From Alphaproteobacteria bacterium (GTDB lineage: Bacteria > Pseudomonadota > Alphaproteobacteria > Sphingomonadales > Sphingomonadaceae): a stretch of DNA of 6,549 bases. The position numbers were made by a program, and so were the translations under genes. The stretch spans positions 1 through 6,549 of the forward strand of contig JAENVZ010000153.1 of NCBI GenBank assembly GCA_016650315.1. Direction: 5' to 3'. Within the stretch, counting starts at the first letter, position 1; each line of letters starts with the position of its first letter. Of this stretch, positions 1 through 5,771 are shown piece after piece. Below the pieces are notes generated by a model that was not told where the DNA came from, did no database searches, and saw only the letters and a list, made by a program, of their open reading frames with translations.

Positions 1-181
1 CGCAAATGTCGGCCTGAAGGAACTGATAGCCGTTACGGCCTTCTACGAGCTTTAACGACGCCAGATTGCCCGCATAAGTCAGCTTGTCGATATTGAGAAC
101 ATCATATCCCTTCTCAAGCACCAGATAGCGGACCAGCGCCGAACCGATAAAACCTGCGCCGCCGGTAACGATTATACGCAT
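1..181 (-). CDS. rfbB: dTDP-glucose 4,6-dehydratase, N-terminal part (cut by left window edge)
   Basis: The gene starts at the ATG complementary to 179-181 and runs leftwards out of the window, so only about 60 residues are visible. They begin MRIIVTGGAGFIGSALVRYL, with the glycine-rich GGAGFIG dinucleotide-binding turn at residues 7-13 typical of extended short-chain dehydrogenases. This is followed by the LNIDKLTYAGNLASL segment (about 29-43), which is characteristic of RmlB/RfbB. The family converts dTDP-D-glucose to dTDP-4-keto-6-deoxyglucose in the cytoplasm, using tightly bound NAD, as the second step of dTDP-L-rhamnose synthesis. Its start lies 3 bases beyond the rfbC stop, so the two are almost certainly co-transcribed and translationally coupled. 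The catalytic YxxxK region lies outside the window, so function rests on the N-terminal signature and the rfbC neighbour. Other nucleotide-sugar epimerases/dehydratases share the fold, but the KLTYAGNL motif favours RmlB. Confidence 0.93.
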   Translation of the reverse strand, partial: MRIIVTGGAGFIGSALVRYLVLEKGYDVLNIDKLTYAGNLASLKLVEGRNGYQFLQADIC

Positions 182-184
182 CGG

Positions 185-748
185 TTATCCCTCATAATGA
201 GAATAGGCTGGAAGGTCAGCAAAGCGCGGTTGCGCCTGGTCCTTTGCCGAAAGCGAACTGGCGTCGGCCACCTCCGGCCATACGACAGCTATGTCCTTGT
301 CATCCCAGGCAACACCACTGTCATGTTCTGGACTGTAATAAGCTGTCACTTTGTAACAAACGATCGTGTCGGGCAGCAGAGTACAAAATCCATGCCCAAA
401 GCCCGCGGGTATCCAGAGCTGATTACCCTTCTCGGCGGTCAGTTCAACCGCCGTCCACTGGCCATAACGGGGCGAACCCGCGCGCAGGTCAACCGCCACG
501 TCAAAAATCGCACCTGCAAGGCATCGAACGAGCTTCCCTTGCGCAAAGGGGTCCGTCTGAAAATGCAGGCCCCGAATCGTGCCGTTTTTGGCACTCAACG
601 ACTGGTTTTCCTGAACGAAATCGACTTCGGCGACATTTTTACAGAACCAGTCCTGCCGGAAGATTTCCGAAAAATACCCACGTTCATCGCCAAATTTTTT
701 CGGAGAAACCTCAATGACTTCAGGCAAGGCAAGCGAGCGTAATTCCAT
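185..748 (-). CDS. rfbC: dTDP-4-dehydrorhamnose 3,5-epimerase
   Basis: This 187-residue protein has the usual RmlC length. RmlC epimerises dTDP-4-keto-6-deoxyglucose at C3 and C5 to dTDP-4-keto-L-rhamnose, the third step of dTDP-L-rhamnose synthesis. It is a cytoplasmic cupin-fold dimer. Visible signatures are FGDERGYFSE (residues 19-28), FVQENQS (44-50), TIRGLHFQ (57-64) carrying the general-base His62, the cupin strand FDVAVDLR (82-89), IPAGFGHGF (113-121), and YYSPEHD (137-143) with the expected catalytic Tyr138. Asp170 in LSAKD is placed to pair with the histidine. No key residue is missing. The start at 746-748 is supported by a clear Shine-Dalgarno five bases upstream, and the N-terminus matches the family. 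It is the first gene of a leftward operon with rfbB and is divergent from the chemoreceptor gene. Confidence 0.96.
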   Translation of the reverse strand: MELRSLALPEVIEVSPKKFGDERGYFSEIFRQDWFCKNVAEVDFVQENQSLSAKNGTIRGLHFQTDPFAQGKLVRCLAGAIFDVAVDLRAGSPRYGQWTAVELTAEKGNQLWIPAGFGHGFCTLLPDTIVCYKVTAYYSPEHDSGVAWDDKDIAVVWPEVADASSLSAKDQAQPRFADLPAYSHYEG

Positions 749-968
749 TATTACCTCAAAATTTTAGCACACCGATGAATCGGACCAGCCCAGTGCCGGA
801 AAAACGGCAAGCTGTCCATACAGAGACATTCCAGGCCTGCCCGTCATTCGTCCAGAATGGCCACGCACCTACCTCTCCCCTACATCATTACGATTACCAA
901 ACTACCTATACCGGTAAGACTTTCTAAACCATATTGCGGCTATCCCGGCGGACAGAAAGGCGGCCCAT
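749..968. other. Divergent intergenic spacer between rfbC and the chemoreceptor gene
   Basis: These 220 bases separate the leftward rhamnose operon from the rightward genes and must hold promoters for both directions, but I could not pick a convincing -35/-10 pair for either. Two short dyads are visible. CCGATGAATCGG (772-783) has 5-base arms around a 2-base centre and lies 24 bases upstream of the rfbC start, a position that could serve as an operator. TGCCG/CGGCA (794-798 and 805-809) flanks a 6-base A-rich loop. Neither is long enough to be more than suggestive, and no gene is supported here. Confidence 0.5.
753..758 (-). promoter_or_regulatory. Ribosome binding site of rfbC
   Basis: On the minus strand TGAGGT ends four bases before the ATG complementary to 746-748. 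It is a good match to the anti-Shine-Dalgarno sequence and fixes the rfbC start. Confidence 0.7.
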
Positions 969-2630
969 GTGGGTGGGACATTTCGCTCTATGAATCAGGA
1001 CCAGAACCGGATCCGCCCGATAGGCAGATGGAGACACCTGTGGGATGATCTGGTCGCAAACGACATTGATGACGACCCGCTGTCCGCCGAAATCGGCGTG
1101 CAGCGGGTGCGCGAAGTCGGCAAGGGCGTCGTACGCACTGGCCCGACAGTCGTTCTCGTCGCGCTCATCCTTGCTCTGATATACCGGCATACGCCTACAG
1201 CAGGCCTGATTTTCTTCTTCGCAGGCTGGCAGATCATCGTTGCGGTCGCCGCGCAATTTCTGATGCCTGCCACACGGCTGTGCCGCCATTCCTATAGCAA
1301 CGTCCGCTCGCAATTTCGTGCGGCCATGCTCTATACGTTTCTCGTGTCGCTGGGTTGGAGCGGCCTTCTGATCTCGGCAGGCTATGGCGCCGACATGGCA
1401 ACGCAATCCATGCTGTTGTGCATCCATGTCGGCATTATCTGCGTCGGCGGCCTTACATTTACGCTGATACCAGCGGCCGCACTCATCTATATTGTGACGC
1501 TGGGACTATCGTTTCAGTTCCATATTGCCATCCAGTCCCATAAAATATCCCTTCTGCTCAATGCCACCAGCATCTTGTTTGTCTTCATGCTCAGCCACGC
1601 CTTCTTTCAGAACGCCACGCAATTCGTAGCCCGGATGCGCAGCGATGCCGAACTGCGCGCCATGGAACGCAGACATGCGCAAGATGAAAAGCGCGAAATG
1701 GAGCGCAAGGCCGAAACCGAAAAAATGCAACTGGAAACACGCGAGGGCGAGCGGCGCATGGCCACCCATATGCAGGAACAGGCGATGCTGGCGCTAGCCG
1801 AACGCTATGAGGATTCCGTCGCCAATCTCGCCGAGCAACTCGATGAAGCCATGAACGCGCTATCGGCAGCGACCGATGACATTGGCGCCATCAATACAAG
1901 CGCGCTCGCCAAGGCGCAGCACGTGTTGAACCTTGCCAGCAGCACCACCCGATCAGTCAAGTCGGTCGCTGATTCGACCAAAGCACTGACCGGCTCGGCC
2001 AGCCATATCTCCGCCCAGGTGGAAGAACAGGCGCGCATGGGCGATGCAGCCACGCGGGCAAGCGATTCCGGCCAATCGAGCCTGGCGGCGCTGGGCGAAC
2101 AGGCCGACAGCGTTGGCGAAATCGTCCACTTGATCCAGGAACTGGCGGGCCAGACCAATTTGCTAGCGCTGAACGCCACCATCGAAGCGGCACGGGCGGG
2201 CGAATATGGGCGCGGCTTTGCTGTCGTTGCCAATGAAGTCAAAATGCTGGCCAGCCAAACCCATGGCGCGGTCGGCAAGATCGGCGAGATCCTCGACGGC
2301 ATCCGCAGCCGCATGGCGCAGGCGGACGTGTCGATGGAATTGATCGCGGAAAATATCCGGGAGGTGTCGTCGCGCGCATCTGCCATCGCTGAATCGGCCA
2401 GCAACCAGACAAGCGCAACCAACGTCATCAACGATGCCGCAGGGCGCGCCGCCGACGGATCGCAACAGGTCAGCCAAACGGCAGAAGAGGTCGCCGAGAA
2501 CGCGAAAAAAGCAAACATGCTGTCGGAGGAAATCCGCACGATCGTGACCGGCCTTCGATCCAGGTCGGAAGCGCTACGGTCAACCAGCAACGAATTCCTG
2601 GCCTCGTTGCGGCAGGGTAAAGCTTTGTAG
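969..2630 (+). CDS. Methyl-accepting chemotaxis protein with six-TM N-terminal membrane domain
   Basis: A 553-residue chemoreceptor that would signal to CheA/CheW and flagella or a related output. After a charged N-terminal cytoplasmic stretch (about 1-56) come roughly six hydrophobic segments, near residues 57-72, 78-99, 118-138, 147-164, 166-187 and 193-213. The loops are short, so no periplasmic ligand-binding domain or HAMP domain is evident. A highly charged coiled coil follows (about 220-280), then the MCP signalling domain (about 290-545). Its conserved hairpin tip is at about 386-431: QTNLLALNATIEAARAGE (395-412), then YGRGFAVVANEVKMLASQT. There is no C-terminal CheR/CheB-tethering pentapeptide. 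The GTG start is favoured because AAAGG (956-960) lies 8 bases upstream; an in-frame ATG at 990 would shorten it by 7 residues. The ligand is unknown. Its place between rhamnose and Kdo genes may be incidental. Confidence 0.92.
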   Translation: MGGTFRSMNQDQNRIRPIGRWRHLWDDLVANDIDDDPLSAEIGVQRVREVGKGVVRTGPTVVLVALILALIYRHTPTAGLIFFFAGWQIIVAVAAQFLMPATRLCRHSYSNVRSQFRAAMLYTFLVSLGWSGLLISAGYGADMATQSMLLCIHVGIICVGGLTFTLIPAAALIYIVTLGLSFQFHIAIQSHKISLLLNATSILFVFMLSHAFFQNATQFVARMRSDAELRAMERRHAQDEKREMERKAETEKMQLETREGERRMATHMQEQAMLALAERYEDSVANLAEQLDEAMNALSAATDDIGAINTSALAKAQHVLNLASSTTRSVKSVADSTKALTGSASHISAQVEEQARMGDAATRASDSGQSSLAALGEQADSVGEIVHLIQELAGQTNLLALNATIEAARAGEYGRGFAVVANEVKMLASQTHGAVGKIGEILDGIRSRMAQADVSMELIAENIREVSSRASAIAESASNQTSATNVINDAAGRAADGSQQVSQTAEEVAENAKKANMLSEEIRTIVTGLRSRSEALRSTSNEFLASLRQGKAL

Positions 2631-2653
2631 GCTTTTGGCAGTCGTACCCGATG

Positions 2654-2679
2654 CTGTCATACATCATGATGTGCAACAG
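2654..2679. repeat. Interrupted inverted repeat in the spacer before the dioxygenase gene
   Basis: A perfect 12-base palindrome, ACATCATGATGT (2661-2672), is nested in a wider dyad with outer arms CTGT (2654-2657) and ACAG (2676-2679) on the same centre and three mismatched positions between. It lies 24 bases after the chemoreceptor stop and about 78 bases before the dioxygenase start. No T-run follows, so it does not look like an intrinsic terminator; an operator for a dimeric regulator is possible. This is only a sequence observation. Confidence 0.35.
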
Positions 2680-2749
2680 GCTTTACTTGACCTGCGCCAT
2701 CCAGCAAGAGCCGCCCCATGAGCGAAAGTGAATCTCATATGGTGCATAT

Positions 2750-3778
2750 ATGCGGCTAAAAACTATTCTGGCGATACTGAAGACGCCGCTCTGGGCCATA
2801 CAGCTTGGCACAGGCGCGAAGTCGTTCAGGGACAATCGTCTGATCGGGTCGAAGCGGCTGAACCGGATGGGGTTGCATGTCACCCGCGTTCGGCTCGCCC
2901 ACTGGATCGCGTGGAAACGCCGAGCGCGGCTTGCCCACATGATCAGTGAGCAAGATCGCACGCAGTTCGATGAACAGGGGTTTGTCGCCATCGAAAACTT
3001 CCTGCCTGCCGAGGAATTCACAATGTTGCGGGACAGAATATTGCATCAGGAAGCCCCCGCGCGCGAAATGCTGCAGGGCGATACAATTACCCGCCGCATT
3101 GCAATGGACAAAAGCTTTCTGGATGCTGTTCCGGGGCTGCGCGCCTTGACCTGTTCGCCGCGCTGGCGGGGTCTTGTCCGCTATGTCTGCAGCTTTAATG
3201 TCGAGCCACTTTATTACATCCAGACAATCCTGTCGCATCGCGCCGATGCGCCACCTGACCCGCAAACAGCGCTGCACTCTGATACATTCCATCCCACAAT
3301 GAAGGCCTGGTTTTTCCTCAACGATGTTGCTGACGATGAAGGACCGCTCACCTATGTTCCCGGTTCCCACCGGCTGACGCTGCAACGCCTCGCCTGGGAA
3401 CGAGCAATGAGCCTGCGCGCACCCGAAGGCCTGGATCGCCTGTCCGCACGTGGATCATTTCGGATAGAAAACAATGAATTGGCATCGCTCGGCCTTGGCC
3501 CGGCTCACCGATTCGCGGTACCGGCCAATACGCTCGTGATTGTCGATACCAACGGCTTTCACGCCCGTGCGCAGAGTATTCAGGCAAGCAAACGCATCGA
3601 GATATGGGCCTATAGTCGGCGCAGTCCCTTCCGACCCTGGATCGGCATGGATCCCTTCAGCATCGCAGGCATTGCGGAGCGTCGCGTGCCGTTGATATGG
3701 ACCATGCGCGATCGCCTCAAGCGACACTTGGGTCAGCCATGGCGCGATGTCGGACGCAAAAACGCACTGAGCGATTAA
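2750..3778 (+). CDS. PhyH-family Fe(II)/2-oxoglutarate-dependent dioxygenase, substrate unknown
   Basis: A 342-residue protein with the core of the phytanoyl-CoA dioxygenase (PhyH) family, non-haem iron oxygenases that hydroxylate lipids, sugars or natural products with 2-oxoglutarate and O2. The iron facial triad is visible: His176 and Asp178 in LHSDTFH, and distal His271 in NGFHARA. Arg282 lies 11 residues after the distal histidine, the usual place for the 2-oxoglutarate-binding arginine, so the enzyme looks active. KAWFFLNDVADDEGPLTYVPGSHRL (185-209, in the conserved strand region) is typical PhyH. The first 65 residues precede the fold, are strongly basic (about 15 Lys/Arg, one acidic residue) and might bind membranes or an acidic partner. 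ATG 2750 is the first possible start, since an in-frame stop sits at 2729-2731, but it lacks a clear Shine-Dalgarno; Met40 and Met64 are alternatives. The three Kdo genes follow on the same strand, suggesting a glycan or glycolipid substrate. Confidence 0.88.
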   Translation: MRLKTILAILKTPLWAIQLGTGAKSFRDNRLIGSKRLNRMGLHVTRVRLAHWIAWKRRARLAHMISEQDRTQFDEQGFVAIENFLPAEEFTMLRDRILHQEAPAREMLQGDTITRRIAMDKSFLDAVPGLRALTCSPRWRGLVRYVCSFNVEPLYYIQTILSHRADAPPDPQTALHSDTFHPTMKAWFFLNDVADDEGPLTYVPGSHRLTLQRLAWERAMSLRAPEGLDRLSARGSFRIENNELASLGLGPAHRFAVPANTLVIVDTNGFHARAQSIQASKRIEIWAYSRRSPFRPWIGMDPFSIAGIAERRVPLIWTMRDRLKRHLGQPWRDVGRKNALSD

Positions 3779-3903
3779 AGGTTCCATTCGTCCCAAATAT
3801 CATTGCTGCAACGCAAAATTTACTTGCAATCCCTATTGTCCAGCCTATGCCAAAGACAAGTCGAGGGCGCACCATAACAAGACCAACATACGAATTCGAC
3901 AAA

Positions 3904-3908
3904 AGGGA
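3904..3908 (+). promoter_or_regulatory. Ribosome binding site that selects the kpsF start
   Basis: AGGGA, within AAAAGGGA, ends four bases before the ATG at 3913. It supports that start over upstream in-frame ATGs at 3697 and 3847, which would add residues without family resemblance. Confidence 0.55.
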
Positions 3909-3912
3909 CGTT

Positions 3913-4920
3913 ATGGATTTATCCGCAGATATTCGCTTCCGCAAAACCTTGGCGGAATTGAAGTCCAATTCGGATTTGGTCGAAAGTGGCCAATCCGTCA
4001 TCCGGCAGGAAGCTGCCGCCCTTTCAGCACTTGCCGACAGCCTCGATGAAAAATTCGGTGCCGTAGTAGAGTTGATTATTCAAACAAGGCACCGGGTCGT
4101 CGTGACCGGCATAGGCAAGTCTGGCCATATCGCCCGGAAAATTGCTGCGACTTTGTCCGCCACCGGTACTCCAGCCTATTTTGTTCATGCTGCAGAGTCT
4201 GCCCATGGCGATCTGGGCATGCTGATGCAGGGCGATTGCCTGCTCGCCTTTTCCAATTCGGGCACCACACCGGAACTGCAGGCGATCCTGAGCTACGCAA
4301 AGCAACTGTCCATTCCGATCATTGGCGTGGCATCGCGCAGCGATTCACCGTTGGCGCTTCAGTCCACCGTCTTCCTGCGCCTGCCGCAAGCCGAGGAAGC
4401 CTGCCCGGTCAAAATCGCACCGACGACGTCGACAACGATGATGCTGGCATTGGGCGATGCTCTGGCCATCGCGGCCATGCGCATTCGCGGCACCTCGTTG
4501 CAGGATCTTGCCCAATGGCATCCCGGCGGCAATATCGGGCGACGACTGATGCCCGTCGAACAATTGATCCGGCGGGACGATCCCTTGCCGCTGGTCAGCC
4601 CGGATACGCGCATGCGCGATGTCATCCTGGAAATGACATCTAGCGGCAAGGGTGTTGCAGGCGTCATTGACACCGACGGCAAGTTGATTGGGATCATCAC
4701 CGACGGAGATTTGCGCCGCGAATTTGACCGGATCATCATTGCCAGAGCAGGTGACATCATGACCAGAGACCCGGTCACAATTACCAGCGGCACGCTTGTC
4801 GAGGATGCCTACACTTTGCTCAACGGGGCCAAAATCATGGCAGCGTTCGTCATGGACCCGGACGACCCGGCAAAACCTGTCGGACTGCTGCACATTCACG
4901 ACCTGGCGATAGGTATATGA
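3913..4920 (+). CDS. kpsF: D-arabinose-5-phosphate isomerase (KpsF/KdsD family)
   Basis: The enzyme interconverts D-ribulose-5-P and D-arabinose-5-P, the first committed step to Kdo, in the cytoplasm. The 335 residues match the family length (about 320-330). Domain order is a SIS sugar-isomerase domain (about 60-190) with TGIGKSGHIARK (65-76), AESAHGD (94-100) and SNSGTTPE (114-121), then HPGGNIG (203-209), then two CBS domains, the first including the VIDTDGKLIGIITDGDLRR stretch (about 251-269). The four catalytic residues reported for E. coli KdsD (Lys59, Glu111, Glu152, His193) correspond to Lys69, Glu121, Glu162 and His203 here, all with a constant offset of ten, so it should be active. 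The start at 3913 agrees with that alignment. Linkage to CMP-Kdo synthetase and kdsA supports Kdo supply; whether this is the housekeeping KdsD or a capsule-specific KpsF copy cannot be settled from the window. A 134-base gap separates it from the dioxygenase gene. Confidence 0.95.
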   Translation: MDLSADIRFRKTLAELKSNSDLVESGQSVIRQEAAALSALADSLDEKFGAVVELIIQTRHRVVVTGIGKSGHIARKIAATLSATGTPAYFVHAAESAHGDLGMLMQGDCLLAFSNSGTTPELQAILSYAKQLSIPIIGVASRSDSPLALQSTVFLRLPQAEEACPVKIAPTTSTTMMLALGDALAIAAMRIRGTSLQDLAQWHPGGNIGRRLMPVEQLIRRDDPLPLVSPDTRMRDVILEMTSSGKGVAGVIDTDGKLIGIITDGDLRREFDRIIIARAGDIMTRDPVTITSGTLVEDAYTLLNGAKIMAAFVMDPDDPAKPVGLLHIHDLAIGI

Positions 4921-4963
4921 TCGCCTGCTGATCCCGCAATCAGACGCATGGAATGATCAGGCA

Positions 4964-5764
4964 GTGCATGTAGAAATCGTCATCCCCGCCCGTTATCAAT
5001 CGTCCCGTTATCCGGGCAAGCCGCTCGCGCTGTTGACCGGAGCCACAGGCGTTGACAAACCGCTCATTCAGCGCAGCTTTGAAGCAGCGCTTCAGGTGCG
5101 CGGAACACATGCCGTTCATGTTGCTACCGATGACTCGCGTATTGCCAAGGCTGTGAAAGCATTCGGCGGATCAGTTATCATGACGCCTGTCGCCTGCGCC
5201 AATGGTACCGAACGGGTGGCCGCCGCCTTGACCGGCTTGCACGCTGATACAGATGTCATCGTCAATTTTCAGGGCGACGCATTGCTGACGCCCCCCGCTC
5301 TGGTGGAAGGTCTGATCGACCATATGCGCAGCCATCCTGAGTGTCGGGCCGCAACGGTCGCCGTGCGCTGTTCGCCCAGCGCCTATCGCCATCTGATCGG
5401 CGATCAGGCCGAAGGAAGGGTCGGCGGCACTACAGCGGTAGTCGACGCTCAGGGCAATGCGCTCTATTTTTCCAAGCGCGTTCTGCCGCATATTCCGCCG
5501 GGCGACCCTCTTGAGCTGGATCCTCCCGTTTTGCTGCACCTTGGCCTCTATGCCTACAGGCGGGAAGCCTTGCAGCATTACGGGCAATGCCCAGCGACCC
5601 GGCTCGAACAGATCGAGGGGCTGGAGCAACTCCGCTTTCTGGTGCACGGTATGCCCATGTTTGTGCTGCAGGCAGACCCGCCCGACTGGGATACGATCGA
5701 ACTCAACAACCCATCCGACAAAGCGCCTATTGAGGCTATTTTGACATCCCGTTCCATTATATAG
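4964..5764 (+). CDS. kpsU: CMP-Kdo synthetase (3-deoxy-manno-octulosonate cytidylyltransferase), divergent
   Basis: The protein activates Kdo with CTP to CMP-Kdo, the donor for Kdo transferases. It has 266 residues; typical KdsB/KpsU have about 250. Seen in order are the nucleotide-binding start [15 protein letters not shown] (7-21), ATDD (54-57), NGTERVA (80-86), FQGD (102-105), [11 protein letters not shown] (168-178), [12 protein letters not shown] (192-203) and [13 protein letters not shown] (214-226). Asp105 and Asp243 occupy the expected metal-binding places. Differences from the classical enzyme are A-L instead of E-P after QGD (106-107), about five extra residues near 25-31, and an altered C-terminal motif where VDTPEDL is usual ([11 protein letters not shown], 242-252). 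The sugar substrate could therefore be Kdo or a close relative. The start is GTG, placed by the N-terminal motif; its Shine-Dalgarno is weak. It begins 43 bases after kpsF and ends 7 bases before kdsA, so the three are probably one operon. Confidence 0.9.
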   Translation: MHVEIVIPARYQSSRYPGKPLALLTGATGVDKPLIQRSFEAALQVRGTHAVHVATDDSRIAKAVKAFGGSVIMTPVACANGTERVAAALTGLHADTDVIVNFQGDALLTPPALVEGLIDHMRSHPECRAATVAVRCSPSAYRHLIGDQAEGRVGGTTAVVDAQGNALYFSKRVLPHIPPGDPLELDPPVLLHLGLYAYRREALQHYGQCPATRLEQIEGLEQLRFLVHGMPMFVLQADPPDWDTIELNNPSDKAPIEAILTSRSII

Positions 5765-5768
5765 GCGA
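5763..5768 (+). promoter_or_regulatory. Ribosome binding site of kdsA overlapping the kpsU stop
   Basis: AGGCGA begins inside the kpsU stop codon (TAG, 5762-5764), with the AGG core six bases from the kdsA ATG at 5772. This arrangement indicates translational coupling of the two genes. Confidence 0.5.
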
Positions 5769-5771
5769 ACG

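Noticed and set aside
760..768. TAAAAT on the minus strand as a -10 box for rfbC
   Set aside because: It would put transcription initiation inside or next to the ribosome binding site, and there is no matching -35 at 16-18 bases.
1805..2590. Long antisense open frame (261 codons) under the chemoreceptor
   Set aside because: It is opposite the highly conserved MCP signalling domain and its translation has no recognisable motif; low stop frequency on the reverse strand of GC-rich coding DNA explains it.
2619..2635. AAAGC/GCTTT stem at the end of the chemoreceptor gene as a terminator
   Set aside because: A 5-base, AT-rich stem overlapping the stop codon with only TT after the GCTTT arm is too weak to call.
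2750..3778. Naming the dioxygenase as a true phytanoyl-CoA hydroxylase or as KdoO
   Set aside because: The PhyH fold covers many substrates, and no phytanate or CoA-related gene is nearby; no sequence evidence ties it to the KdoO family, so only a family-level call is made.
3697..3912. Upstream-extended start for kpsF, overlapping the dioxygenase gene
   Set aside because: The extra 72 residues would overlap the dioxygenase end and have no KpsF resemblance; the Shine-Dalgarno and catalytic-residue alignment favour ATG 3913.
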